Assembly (NCBI RefSeq): GCF_002727065.1
Contig: NZ_PDVP01000002.1
Span: 558,001-622,000 of the forward strand
Source: Zhengella mangrovi
Lineage (GTDB): Bacteria > Pseudomonadota > Alphaproteobacteria > Rhizobiales > Rhizobiaceae
DNA: 64,000 nucleotides
Direction of reading: 5' to 3'
In this document: piece after piece, positions 7,838-16,527 of the stretch
Position numbering within the stretch: position 1 is the first letter of the stretch
Layout: the number at the start of each line of letters is the position of its first letter
Position numbers and translations under genes: made by a program
The notes under the pieces: generated by a model
What the model saw: only the letters and a program-made list of their open reading frames with translations
What the model was told of the DNA's origin: nothing
Databases searched by the model: none

Positions 7838-8977
7838 ATGAACATCAAGAGCCTTCTTCTCGGCTCCGCGGCTGCCATGGTCGCCGCTTCCGCCGCTCAG
7901 GCTGCCGACGCTGTCGTGTACGAGCCCGAGCCGGTTGAATATGTCCGCGTCTGCGATGCTTACGGCGCTGGCTTCTTCTACATCCCGGGCACCGAGACCT
8001 GCCTCTCCATCTCCGGCTACGTCTGGCTGCAGGTTGGTGGCGACTCCTACCGCAACGCTCTCGACACGACCCCGTACTACGGTGGCCAGGTCGGCAACGC
8101 CGGTTACGATCTCAACACCCGCGCCCGCCTGAACATCGATGCCCGTTCGGACACCGAGTGGGGCACGCTGCGTTCGTACATCCGTCTGCAGGGCACCTGG
8201 GGCTCCAACGCCGACGGCAACACCACCTTCGACCAGGCCTTCCTCGAGCTCGGCGGCCTGCGCATGGGTTACACCGAGTCCGCTTGGGCCCAGACGCAGA
8301 ACGGCGGCGCTTCCAACTGGGGTTCGCACTCCTGGGGTGGCATGTACTACGGCTACCAGCAGCGTCACCTGATCGCCTACACGTTCTCCGGCAACGGCTT
8401 CGCCGCCACCCTCTCGCTCGAGCATGACGAAGGTCCGGCTGCTACCGACTGGACCCCGGACGTGGTCGGCAAGGTTGCCTACAACGCCGGTTGGGGCGCT
8501 GTGTGGGCCAAGATCGGCTGGGACAACGCCGGTGCTGTGACCGCTTCCGGTCGTGGCTGGGGCGCTTCGGTCGGCATGCAGTACAACATCCCGAACATGG
8601 CTGGCGACAGCCTGCGCCTGATCTACTACTATGCTGACAGCCCGAACGCCTACGCTGTTGGCGGTCCGGTCGGCGGTCTGGCCGTCCCGGGTGTTGCTTA
8701 CGAGCACTCCATCCTGGCTTCGTACAACCACGTGTTCTCGCCGACCTTGAGCGCTTCGGTTGCCGTCCAGTACTTCGCCAACGTCTACGGCGCCGTCACC
8801 GGCACCAAGTACACGAACGACGCCTGGGCTGGTGAGCTGTCGATCGTCTGGACCCCGGTCCAGAACTTCGAAGTTCGCACCGAGCTGAACTACACCGACG
8901 CCACTGCCGGTTCGCTCGCCACGGGCGATGCCGACGGCACGATGTCGGGCTTCATCCGCTTCACCCGTTACTTCTAA
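7838..8977 (+). CDS. Outer-membrane porin, Omp2 type (paralogue 3)
   Basis: This 379-residue porin has the same signal peptide as paralogue 2 (MNIKSLLLGSAAAMVAASAAQA). It shows the conserved start VYEPEPVEYVRVCDAYGAG, a barrel of alternating strands and a C-terminal Phe (FIRFTRYF). The start at 7838 is set by homology to paralogue 2 and the GGAGGT Shine-Dalgarno; the frame extends upstream to 7688 without coding character. Codon choice favours GCT, GGT and GTT more than neighbouring genes do, a pattern usual for very highly expressed genes, so this may be the major porin. It faces away from paralogues 1 and 2, with the tRNA between, and ends in its own strong terminator. Confidence 0.94.
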   Translation: MNIKSLLLGSAAAMVAASAAQAADAVVYEPEPVEYVRVCDAYGAGFFYIPGTETCLSISGYVWLQVGGDSYRNALDTTPYYGGQVGNAGYDLNTRARLNIDARSDTEWGTLRSYIRLQGTWGSNADGNTTFDQAFLELGGLRMGYTESAWAQTQNGGASNWGSHSWGGMYYGYQQRHLIAYTFSGNGFAATLSLEHDEGPAATDWTPDVVGKVAYNAGWGAVWAKIGWDNAGAVTASGRGWGASVGMQYNIPNMAGDSLRLIYYYADSPNAYAVGGPVGGLAVPGVAYEHSILASYNHVFSPTLSASVAVQYFANVYGAVTGTKYTNDAWAGELSIVWTPVQNFEVRTELNYTDATAGSLATGDADGTMSGFIRFTRYF

Positions 8978-8999
8978 TAGAAGTACGGTTGGACGAGTT

Positions 9000-9032
9000 G
9001 AGCGGGGCGCTTCGGTGCCCCGCTTTTCTTTT
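9000..9032 (+). terminator. Rho-independent terminator of porin 3
   Basis: AGCGGGGC, a loop containing CTTCG, and GCCCCGCT followed by TTTCTTTT start 24 bp after the porin stop. Confidence 0.88.
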
Positions 9033-9203
9033 GTGCATCTGAACTCCCGTTTGCTTCCGCACGGTTGCGCCATGCAGCCCTGTCATCGCCCTCCCCCCTT
9101 TCCCGCCGGAGCCTTCCGGCCATGACCGGCACGGCAAACCGCATTCCTGCTTCCAGCGGGGCGGCGGTCTTGGTAAACCGTCCTGAACCGGAGGAGGATC
9201 GCC

Positions 9204-10313
9204 ATGCCGCTTCGCCCGCAGACAACGCCGCTGGTCGGCTCACTGCCCGCCACCGTGCCCTTCGTCGGGCCGGAAACGCAGGAGCGCGCGCGCGGAAAGC
9301 CCTTCGCCGCGCGACTCGGCGCCAACGAGAACGGATTCGGCCCGTCGCCGAAGGCCGTGGCCGCGATGGCGGCTGCGGCGCCGGAGATGTGGAAATACTG
9401 CGACCCGGAGAATCACGACCTTCGCCACGCGCTGGCGGCCCACGCGGGCGTGGCCCCGGCCAACATCATGGTCGGAGAAGGTATCGACGGCCTGCTGGGC
9501 CTGGTGGTCCGCCAGTACGTGGAGGCGGGACAGCCGGTCGTCACATCCCTTGGCGCCTATCCGACCTTCAACTACCACGTGGCCGGGTTCGGCGGCCGGC
9601 TCGTCACCGTTCCTTACGCGGAGGACCGGGAAGACCCCCAGGCGCTGCTCGACGCGGTGGCGCGCGAGGGTGCTGGCCTGGTCTATTTCGCCAACCCGGA
9701 CAATCCCATGGCGAGCTGGCACGACGCCGGCGCCGTGCAGGGCTTCATCGAGGCGCTGCCGGCGACGACCATGCTGGTCCTCGACGAGGCCTATGGCGAG
9801 TTCGCGCCTGACGGCACGCTGCCGGCGATCGACACGTCGCGCCCGAACGTGCTGCGCATGCGTACGTTTTCAAAAGCTTACGGCCTTGCTGGCCTGCGCT
9901 GCGGCTATTGCATAGGCGAGGCCGAGGCGATCACGTCGTTCGACAAGGTGCGCAACCATTTCGGCGTCACGCGCATGGCGCAGGCCGCCTGCCTGGCCGC
10001 GCTGCAGGATGGCGACCACCTGGCGAAGACCATCACCAACGTGGACGCCGCGCGCCACCGCATCGGCGCCATCGCGGCGGACAGCGGGTTGACCGCCCTG
10101 CCCTCGGCCACGAATTTCGTGACCATCGATTGCGGCCGCGACGGCGCCTTCGCCCTCTCGGTCATGAACGGGCTCGTCGAACGCGGCGTGTTCGCACGCA
10201 AGCCGATGGCGCCCGGCCTCGACCGTTGTATCCGGATCTCCTGCGGTCCCGAAAAGGAGCTGTCGCTCTTTGCCGAGGCCCTGGCCGAGACGCTCGCAAC
10301 GGTCCCCGCCTGA
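9204..10313 (+). CDS. PLP-dependent aminotransferase, HisC-like
   Basis: This is a fold type I class I/II aminotransferase of 369 residues. ANENGFGPSP near residue 35 is the histidinol-phosphate aminotransferase-type start. FANPDNPMAS binds substrate and cofactor, LDEAYGEFA carries the PLP-binding Asp/Tyr pair, and RTFSKAYGLAGLRCGY carries the Schiff-base Lys. A GGAGGA Shine-Dalgarno lies 9 bases before ATG 9204. The protein resembles HisC but sits outside any histidine operon, so it may act on aromatic amino acids or another imidazole/aromatic substrate. It is convergent with the dioxygenase gene, with 5 bp between stops. Confidence 0.85.
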   Translation: MPLRPQTTPLVGSLPATVPFVGPETQERARGKPFAARLGANENGFGPSPKAVAAMAAAAPEMWKYCDPENHDLRHALAAHAGVAPANIMVGEGIDGLLGLVVRQYVEAGQPVVTSLGAYPTFNYHVAGFGGRLVTVPYAEDREDPQALLDAVAREGAGLVYFANPDNPMASWHDAGAVQGFIEALPATTMLVLDEAYGEFAPDGTLPAIDTSRPNVLRMRTFSKAYGLAGLRCGYCIGEAEAITSFDKVRNHFGVTRMAQAACLAALQDGDHLAKTITNVDAARHRIGAIAADSGLTALPSATNFVTIDCGRDGAFALSVMNGLVERGVFARKPMAPGLDRCIRISCGPEKELSLFAEALAETLATVPA

Positions 10314-10318
10314 CGGTA

Positions 10319-11191
10319 TCAGCCGGCGGGCGGTGGCGCGGCGCGGAAACTCGCCACCCGGTCTTCCGCGCCCTTGGCCATGGTTGCGGCCTGATCCGTC
10401 AGGATCCGGTCGTAGAGGGCAATGTCAACCGGGTGCAGCAGTGACCGGGCACCGGCGATGTTGGTCCAGCCGCCGCAATCATCGACGCCTCGCACCAGCA
10501 TGGCGTAGTCGCGCCCGCCCGCCTGTTCACGCACGCCCGGCGTGACGTAGCGGATCACGAGGCCGATGCGCCGGTCATCGGAGAGGTTCGGCCCGGAGGC
10601 ATGGAAGCAGCGGCCGTGATGCAGCGACATCTCGCCGGGCCGGAGCGGGCCGAAAACCGCCTTCGTCTCGTCCACGCCGGCGATTTCCTGGCCGCGCGAC
10701 AGCAGGTTGTCCTCCGAGAAGGTGTCATTGTGGGCGACGATGCCGCCCTGGTGGCTGCCCGGCAGGAAACGCATGCACCCGGCCTCCACCGTGACGTCGG
10801 TCAGCGCCAGCCAGGCCGTCACCTCGTCATCGGTCTCGCCCATTCCCCAATAGGTCAGGTCCTGGTGCCAGGTGACGATCTTGCGGGTACCGGGCTCCTT
10901 GATGAACAGTTCGACCGACCAGGCCAGCAGGTTCGGGCCGAGGATCGTCTCCACCGCGTCCAGGATGGCCGGCGTGCGGGCCATGCGGGCCAGCAAGGGA
11001 ATGACCACGTGCCCATTGGTCCGCATGAACCGGCCCACGGGGCGTCCGGCGACCCCGTCAGGGTGGTCGCGCTCGATGGTTTCGATCTCGTCGCGAATCG
11101 CACGCGCCTCTGCAGCCGTGAAGACCGGCACACCGGCCAGAAAGCCGTCACGCGCATATGCCGCGCGCTGATCCTCGTTGAGTTCGGGCAT
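10319..11191 (-). CDS. Phytanoyl-CoA dioxygenase (PhyH) family oxygenase
   Basis: This is a 290-residue Fe(II)/2-oxoglutarate-dependent oxygenase. The iron-binding H-x-D is in TWHQDLTYW and the distal His in LHHGRCFHASGPN; a downstream Arg in DDRRIGLVIRY would bind 2-oxoglutarate. The start at ATG 11191 follows GGAGGAGAG by 6 bases and removes the upstream frame extension to 11314. The substrate is unknown; the family hydroxylates small acids, ectoine-type solutes and CoA esters. It is divergent from the DUF4405 gene, and a 27-bp inverted repeat lies between them. Confidence 0.85.
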   Translation of the reverse strand: MPELNEDQRAAYARDGFLAGVPVFTAAEARAIRDEIETIERDHPDGVAGRPVGRFMRTNGHVVIPLLARMARTPAILDAVETILGPNLLAWSVELFIKEPGTRKIVTWHQDLTYWGMGETDDEVTAWLALTDVTVEAGCMRFLPGSHQGGIVAHNDTFSEDNLLSRGQEIAGVDETKAVFGPLRPGEMSLHHGRCFHASGPNLSDDRRIGLVIRYVTPGVREQAGGRDYAMLVRGVDDCGGWTNIAGARSLLHPVDIALYDRILTDQAATMAKGAEDRVASFRAAPPPAG

Positions 11192-11273
11192 GTATCTCTC
11201 CTCCGCTTCCTCGATGCGACGATACTGCGGCGCGGGGCAGCGGGATAGGGGCCACCGGCGCAAAGCCTTGCGA

Positions 11274-11321
11274 TTTCGTCGCAACTGCCTTGCAACGAAA
11301 GCGGGTATTTTCACGCGAAAA
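11274..11321. promoter_or_regulatory. Two inverted repeats in the PhyH/DUF4405 divergent promoter region
   Basis: TTTCGTCGCA (11274-11283) and TGCAACGAAA (11291-11300) form an imperfect palindrome with a 7-base centre. It is followed by the perfect palindrome TTTTCACGCGAAAA (11308-11321). Both lie between divergent starts at 11191 and 11364 and look like regulator binding sites. No regulator gene is adjacent. Confidence 0.4.
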
Positions 11322-11363
11322 TTGCGCTAACCTGCCTCCGGAATCAACTCTGCGAGGACCAAC

Positions 11364-11864
11364 ATGCAAGCCTTCCTGAACCGCTACGCAACACCGCTGA
11401 CAACCGGCCTGTTCCTCGTTTCCCTGGTCTCGGGCATTGCCTTGTTCTTCCACTGGGGCGGAGCCACTTTTCACGGCATGCACGAATGGCTGTCGATGGT
11501 GCTGATCGCGCCGTTCCTGCTGCACATCTGGCGCAACTGGCGCGCGTTCCTGACCTATTTCAAGCGTCCGCCCATGGGACTGGCGCTGGGCGCATCGCTG
11601 GCCGCGGCCGTGGCCTTCGCCGTTCCGACCCTGACAGGCGGCGATCGCGGCGGGGTCAATCCGCGGGCGGTCATCGGCCTGATCGGCAACGGCACGGTGG
11701 CCCAGGTGGCGCCGCTGGTGGGCCATACACCGGATACGCTGGTTTCGGCACTGAAGGAAAAGGGAATTGTCGCCACGGCGGACCAGACACTGGCCACGGC
11801 AGCCGAAGCGGCCGGCAAGTCCTCCATCGACGCGGTTGCGGCCGTCATGGCCGCAAAGCGGTAG
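11364..11864 (+). CDS. DUF4405-family membrane protein
   Basis: This 166-residue protein has an N-terminal helix (LTTGLFLVSLVSGIALFF), a second helix with conserved-looking His residues (FHGMHEWLSMVLIAPFLLHIW) and a third (LGASLAAAVAFAVP). This is the pattern of DUF4405, which resembles small b-type cytochrome membrane domains with His ligands. The C-terminal 80 residues are soluble and probably periplasmic (NGTVAQVAPLVGHTPD). The gene stands alone on the plus strand. A role in membrane electron transfer or heme binding is inferred from the His pattern only. Confidence 0.7.
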   Translation: MQAFLNRYATPLTTGLFLVSLVSGIALFFHWGGATFHGMHEWLSMVLIAPFLLHIWRNWRAFLTYFKRPPMGLALGASLAAAVAFAVPTLTGGDRGGVNPRAVIGLIGNGTVAQVAPLVGHTPDTLVSALKEKGIVATADQTLATAAEAAGKSSIDAVAAVMAAKR

Positions 11865-12007
11865 CTGCCGACGACGACGCCGGCCACTTGAACGGGCTTC
11901 GCGAGGAAGCGGAGCGCGACCTGTTCGCGCCGGAAAAGGATGTCGGGCACTGGCTGGGCTATATCGACCAGCATTTCGCCGACCAGCAGAAACCCCGCTG
12001 AACGGCC

Positions 12008-12937
12008 TCAGCGCTGCTCCTTGAGCGTCGCATAGAGCTGTTCGACGTCCCTGCGCAGGCACAGCACCGTGCCCGATGTCATGGCTGCGGCCGCCCCGGC
12101 GGCAAGGCCGTATTCGAACGCGTCGCGCACGGTCCAGCCATCTGCCAGCTTGAGCACCATGGCGGCAACGAAACTGTCTCCGGCGCCGACGGCCGAGCGG
12201 GTCCGGACATAGATCGGCGGCAGGCGGGAAATGCCGTCCCTGTTGGCAAGAAACGCACCGTCGCGGCCCATGGTGACGGCGATGTTCTCGGCGGCACCCG
12301 ACTGCACGATTTCCAGCGCAACCTCGGCGGCGCTGTCATCGTCGAGCTTGCGCCCGGCATGGGCCGACAGTTCTCCAATGCTCGGCTTGAGCAGGAATAC
12401 GCTCGATTTTTCAAGAGCTTCGGTAAGTGCCGGGCCGGACGTGTCGAGCACGAAACGGGCGCCGTTGGCCCGCGCGATGTCGGCCATGCGGGCGTAGACA
12501 TCCGCCCCGCATCCCCGCGGCAGGCTGCCCGACGCCACCACATAGCCTTCGCGGAAATCCCGCAGCAGGTCGAAGACCGGCGCCAGTTCGTCCTCCGTCA
12601 CCTCCGGACCTTCCGGCACCGCGCGATATTCGAACCCGGTCTCTTCCTCGAAGATGGTCACGGAAATGCGGACGGACCCCCGCATGGGAAACCCGTGCAG
12701 CGTGATGCCGGTGCCGGCCAGCAGGCTTTCGAACACCGGCCCGGTCGCGCCACCGGCCAGATAGGCCAGGTCCACCTTGCCGCCCAGTTCCGCGATGACG
12801 CGGGCAACGTTGGTTCCGCCGCCGCCGGGGAAAACCTGCTGGTTGCGGGTGCGTATCTTCAATGTCGGCTGAACGCGCGCGGCGTCCGACGACATGTCGA
12901 GGGTGGGATTGAGGGCGATGGCGAGGATCGGGGTCAT
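12008..12937 (-). CDS. PfkB-family hexose kinase (1-/6-phosphofructokinase II type)
   Basis: This 309-residue ribokinase-fold kinase starts at ATG 12937 (MTPILAIALNPTLD), the standard start of the 1-phosphofructokinase/Pfk-2/tagatose kinase subfamily; the frame continues upstream to 13201 as non-coding sequence. Family signatures are the glycine-rich FPGGGGTNVARV near residue 40 and the anion-hole/catalytic motif VGAGDSFVAA near residue 250, with the catalytic Asp. Substrate is probably a phosphorylated fructose or tagatose. No sugar transporter or aldolase gene is next to it, so the pathway cannot be fixed. It diverges from the TetR gene, sharing the 12938-13100 gap. Confidence 0.88.
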   Translation of the reverse strand: MTPILAIALNPTLDMSSDAARVQPTLKIRTRNQQVFPGGGGTNVARVIAELGGKVDLAYLAGGATGPVFESLLAGTGITLHGFPMRGSVRISVTIFEEETGFEYRAVPEGPEVTEDELAPVFDLLRDFREGYVVASGSLPRGCGADVYARMADIARANGARFVLDTSGPALTEALEKSSVFLLKPSIGELSAHAGRKLDDDSAAEVALEIVQSGAAENIAVTMGRDGAFLANRDGISRLPPIYVRTRSAVGAGDSFVAAMVLKLADGWTVRDAFEYGLAAGAAAAMTSGTVLCLRRDVEQLYATLKEQR

Positions 12938-13051
12938 GGCTGCTATACTGGCTGGAATCTCAAATAGTATCTTGAACCCTGCCGGCATGACGGCGCAATG
13001 ACCAAGCGCAAACCGGGATGCGAAATCGGCAGGCATCCCGTTTTCTGACCC

Positions 13052-13080
13052 TTGAATGAATTGAACGTTTGTTTTAATAA
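13052..13080 (+). promoter_or_regulatory. Promoter of the tetR-isovaleryl-CoA dehydrogenase unit with operator-like palindrome
   Basis: TTGAAT (13052-13057), a 17-base spacer and TAATAA (13075-13080) precede the tetR start by 20 bp. An imperfect inverted repeat (TTGAAC at 13061, TTTTAA at 13072) lies in the spacer, where an autoregulating TetR protein would block transcription. Confidence 0.5.
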
Positions 13081-13100
13081 TTGCCTCGAAAGGGAACGCA

Positions 13101-13745
13101 ATGGCCAGAACCGCAGGATCAGACGGCGAGAAGACGGAAGCGGCGATCCGCGAGGCGGCCGCGCAGCTGATCGCGCGGCACGGCTTCGACGCGGTCACCA
13201 TGCGCCAGCTCGCGGCGGAAGTGGGCGTGCAGGCCGCCGCGCTCTACCGCTACTTCCCGGCCAAGGAAGACCTGCTGTTCATACTGATGCACGGACACAT
13301 GACAGGTCTTGCGGCGGCCCTGCAGGAGGCCCTGCCTGCCGGCCGGGACCCGCGCGCCCGGCTGATGGCCTTCATCGCCAACCACGTTCGCTTCCACGTG
13401 GAGCGGCGGCACGAGACCCACGTCTCCAACATGGAACTGAGAAGCCTTTCGCGGGAGCACCTGAGCGAGATCCTGAAGCTGCGCTCGGCCTACGAGAAGG
13501 AATTGCGCGCCATCCTGCGGGATGGCCATGAGACCGGCGCGTTCACGGTCGAAGACGTGGCGCTGACATCCATGGCGATCATCCAGATGATCACCGGTGT
13601 CATCGTCTGGTTCCGGCCCGACGACCGGCTTTCCATCGACGACGTGACCACCACCTACCAGACAATGACCCTGCGCCTGCTCGGCGCATGGCCCGCGGAG
13701 GACAACACGCATGTACCACCACAGCATGAAATTCGGCCTTGGTGA
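13101..13745 (+). CDS. TetR-family regulator, probably of leucine/isovalerate catabolism
   Basis: This 214-residue protein has an N-terminal TetR helix-turn-helix (residues about 15-60: [20 protein letters not shown] followed by FPAKEDLL) and an all-alpha ligand-binding C-terminal half. Its stop overlaps the start of the isovaleryl-CoA dehydrogenase gene by 35 bp, so the two are translated from one transcript. By analogy with TetR regulators of acyl-CoA metabolism it probably senses an acyl-CoA, but the ligand is inferred. A palindrome in its own promoter suggests autorepression. Confidence 0.85.
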   Translation: MARTAGSDGEKTEAAIREAAAQLIARHGFDAVTMRQLAAEVGVQAAALYRYFPAKEDLLFILMHGHMTGLAAALQEALPAGRDPRARLMAFIANHVRFHVERRHETHVSNMELRSLSREHLSEILKLRSAYEKELRAILRDGHETGAFTVEDVALTSMAIIQMITGVIVWFRPDDRLSIDDVTTTYQTMTLRLLGAWPAEDNTHVPPQHEIRPW

Positions 13746-14874
13746 AGAAATCGACGCCCTGCGCGAGATGGTGCACCGTTTCGCCCAGGAGAAAATCGCC
13801 CCGCTCGCGGCGCAGATCGACCGCGAGGACAATTTCCCGGCCCACCTGTGGAAGGAATTCGGGGACCTGGGCCTGCTCGGCGTGACCGCGGACCCGGAAT
13901 TCGGCGGGTCGGGCATGACCTACCTGGCGCATACGATCGCCGTCGAGGAGATCAGCCGGGCCTCGGCCTCCGTGGGCCTGTCCTACGGCGCCCATTCCAA
14001 CCTGTGCGTCAACCAGATCAACCGGTGGGGCACGCCCGAGCAGAAGGAAAGATACCTGCCGAAACTGTGCTCGGGCGAGCATGTCGGCGCCCTGGCGATG
14101 AGTGAGCCGGGCGCTGGCTCCGATGTCGTCGGCATGAAGCTCAGGGCCGACAAGAAGAACGACCGCTACGTGCTGAACGGCTCGAAGATGTGGATCACCA
14201 ACGGCCCGGATGCCGACACGCTGGTGGTCTACGCCAAGACCGACATGGCCGCCCATTCGCGCGGCATCACGGCCTTCGTCGTCGAGAAGGACATGAAGGG
14301 CTTCAAGGTGGCACAGAAGCTCGACAAGCTGGGCATGCGCGGCTCCAACACCGGCGAACTGGTGTTCGAGGACGTCGAAGTGCCGTTCGAGAACGTGCTC
14401 GGCGAGGAAGGCAAGGGCGTGGCCGTGCTGATGAGCGGACTGGACTACGAGCGGGTGGTGCTTTCCGGCGGGCCGGTCGGCCTGATGGCAGCCTGCCTCG
14501 ACGTGGTGGTTCCCTACGTGCACGAGCGCAAGCAGTTCGGCGAGCCGATCGGCAATTTCCAGCTTGTCCAGGGCAAGCTGGCCGACATGTATTCGACGAT
14601 GAATGCATCGCGCGCCTATGTCTACGCCGTCGCCTCGGCCTGTGACCGCGGCGAAACGAGCCGCAAGGACGCGGCCGGTTGCGTGCTCTACTCGGCCGAG
14701 CGGGCGACCCAGTGCGCGCTGGATGCGATCCAGCTTCTGGGCGGCAACGGCTATACCAACGAATACCCGACGGGCCGGCTGCTGCGCGATGCCAAGCTTT
14801 ACGAGATCGGCGCGGGAACGTCCGAGATCCGCCGGATGCTGATCGGCCGGGAAATGATGGCGGAGGACGTGTGA
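13711..14874 (+). CDS. Isovaleryl-CoA dehydrogenase
   Basis: This is a 387-residue acyl-CoA dehydrogenase oxidising isovaleryl-CoA to 3-methylcrotonyl-CoA and passing electrons to ETF. It carries the FAD/substrate motifs [14 protein letters not shown] and [11 protein letters not shown]. The isovaleryl-specific catalytic Glu lies in the helix [12 protein letters not shown] near residue 247, the position used by IVD rather than by straight-chain dehydrogenases. The C-terminal [12 protein letters not shown] and [11 protein letters not shown] are typical. The start is ATG 13711, after GGAGGA, inside the end of tetR. Both methylcrotonyl-CoA carboxylase subunits lie downstream, completing the first two oxidative/carboxylating steps of leucine breakdown. 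Confidence 0.93.
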   Translation: MYHHSMKFGLGEEIDALREMVHRFAQEKIAPLAAQIDREDNFPAHLWKEFGDLGLLGVTADPEFGGSGMTYLAHTIAVEEISRASASVGLSYGAHSNLCVNQINRWGTPEQKERYLPKLCSGEHVGALAMSEPGAGSDVVGMKLRADKKNDRYVLNGSKMWITNGPDADTLVVYAKTDMAAHSRGITAFVVEKDMKGFKVAQKLDKLGMRGSNTGELVFEDVEVPFENVLGEEGKGVAVLMSGLDYERVVLSGGPVGLMAACLDVVVPYVHERKQFGEPIGNFQLVQGKLADMYSTMNASRAYVYAVASACDRGETSRKDAAGCVLYSAERATQCALDAIQLLGGNGYTNEYPTGRLLRDAKLYEIGAGTSEIRRMLIGREMMAEDV

Positions 14875-14930
14875 CGCCCGCCTTCCATGACATGATCCCC
14901 GTGCGCCGCCCGATGGCGACGCACGGGGTC

Positions 14931-16094
14931 TCATGCCGGCAGGTGAATGCCGCGCGCCCTGGCCCAGCGCTCGAGCACCTTGCGCTCGTCCGGCTTGGCC
15001 GTGCGGTTGGCAAAGCCGCGCACCTGCACCGCGCGGTTGCCGCGATCGAGCTCGATCGTCAGCAGGCGGGTGGACTGTCCCGCCGCCACGTGGCGCATCG
15101 ACCAGATCGAGGCCTGGCCGGAGATGCACTTCGCCGCGTAGGTCCAGACGCAATGGTGCATGATCCGGCTTTCGTGCACGAGATCCTCGGCACTGCGCAG
15201 TTGAACGAATGCGTAGGCTTCCTTGCGGTAGCGCGCATCCTTTCCGGACGGCTGCCAGGACCAGTCGGCAATGGCAGCCCCTTTCCAGCGACCGCCCTCG
15301 CCCCGGTCCGCACCGCCACGGTGGCGTTCGGCCTCGACGAAGCGGCGCCGCGCGGCCTCGATGCGGGCGACGGCCGCCACGTCGCGGTGCCATTCGGCCG
15401 CCAGGCGGCGGACCGAAGCCAGCGTGCGTCCGTCCAGGCTCCAGCCCCGGTCGCGACGGTGCCTTGCGGCCAGGAAATCGCACAGGTCGTCGATTTCCTC
15501 GAGCGACACGGGGTTGACCGCGAAGAAGCGGGCGACATCGCGCCAGAACGCCAGCTCCGCGCGCGGCGTACGCCCGATCTTCGAACGGGCGATGCGCAGG
15601 GCAATGCCGCCGTCCCCGGTGAAGGACCCGGCAATCGCGTGCCAGAACGCCTCCGTGAAGGACAGCCTGCCGGGCGGATTGAGGAAGCGATGAACCTGCT
15701 TCTTCGTCAGCAGGCTTCGCGCCGCTTCCTTGTAAAGCGAGCCGCCGCGGGCGACGATGACATACCAGCGCTTGCGCAGCCTGACTTCGGCCTCCTCCAG
15801 CCCCGCATCGTCCAGCCAGATCCGCTCCAGCGGCTCGGGCACGGGATACACGGCAAAAAGGTGACGGGCCGCCGCGAGCCGCAGACGCGCGGGATTGCGG
15901 GTCTTCAGCCGGGGCGACCAGCCATCGCCGGCACGCACGGTCTCGTTGATGAAACCGCGACGGGCCTCGGTGATGGCCTTTTCGAAATCGGGGGCCGGCC
16001 GTGCCTTCGGCGATACGCGCCGAAGCGTGGCTTCATAGGCCTCGATACGCTCGCGCGCGGCCTCCTGCCGGCGCTTGATCATGGAACGTGCCAT
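14931..16094 (-). CDS. PcfJ-like protein
   Basis: This 387-residue basic protein matches the PcfJ-like family, named after a gene on the enterococcal plasmid pCF10. The C-terminal diagnostic part is IMHHCVWTYAAKCISG, SIWSMRH, LLTIELDRGNRAVQV and RGFANR. The N-terminal two-thirds is helical and rich in Arg and Trp without catalytic motifs I recognise. It lies on the opposite strand within the leucine catabolism cluster, separating isovaleryl-CoA dehydrogenase from the carboxyltransferase gene. Biochemical function is unknown. The conserved His/Cys residues could bind metal, but that is conjecture. A 9-bp hairpin (14897-14928) separates it from the convergent dehydrogenase gene. Confidence 0.72.
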   Translation of the reverse strand: MARSMIKRRQEAARERIEAYEATLRRVSPKARPAPDFEKAITEARRGFINETVRAGDGWSPRLKTRNPARLRLAAARHLFAVYPVPEPLERIWLDDAGLEEAEVRLRKRWYVIVARGGSLYKEAARSLLTKKQVHRFLNPPGRLSFTEAFWHAIAGSFTGDGGIALRIARSKIGRTPRAELAFWRDVARFFAVNPVSLEEIDDLCDFLAARHRRDRGWSLDGRTLASVRRLAAEWHRDVAAVARIEAARRRFVEAERHRGGADRGEGGRWKGAAIADWSWQPSGKDARYRKEAYAFVQLRSAEDLVHESRIMHHCVWTYAAKCISGQASIWSMRHVAAGQSTRLLTIELDRGNRAVQVRGFANRTAKPDERKVLERWARARGIHLPA

Positions 16095-16527
16095 GGTTTT
16101 CCAACCTCGTTGGAGTACAGAACGCCGGACGCACTGCGGGCGCCGGCACGGATCGTGTCGTTCCCGATTGCGTTTTCATGGCCCTGTCTCCTCTTGGTCA
16201 GAAGGGCGCGGGACATACGCTTCCGTTACGGAAACTTCAAGGACCATCGGAGCGCTCAGGGCACTTGCGCTCCCGGGTGTTGCGCCAGGGCAACGGCGCG
16301 CCATGCCGGCGAATCCGCCGCAGCGCGGCCTGTCCGCGGGGTCTCAACCGCGCAGGATCTCCGGCACGGTCCGGCCACGGTAGGCAGCGCGGCCTGCTTT
16401 GCCTATCATTGCGGACGCCCCTTGCGCGAACCGCCGAAACGACAAATCTTCAGCCGGAGACGCCCGTCGCCGGCCACCGCCCGGACGATCCGGATGCACC
16501 GCAGGACTCATTGACAGGGAACAATCC
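16095..16527. other. Intergenic region upstream of the methylcrotonyl-CoA carboxylase beta gene
   Basis: These 433 bp lie between divergent genes. They contain one perfect 13-base palindrome, TTCCGTTACGGAA (16221-16233), a candidate regulator site. Several frames are open but none has a ribosome site or coding character, so I annotate no gene. Confidence 0.4.
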
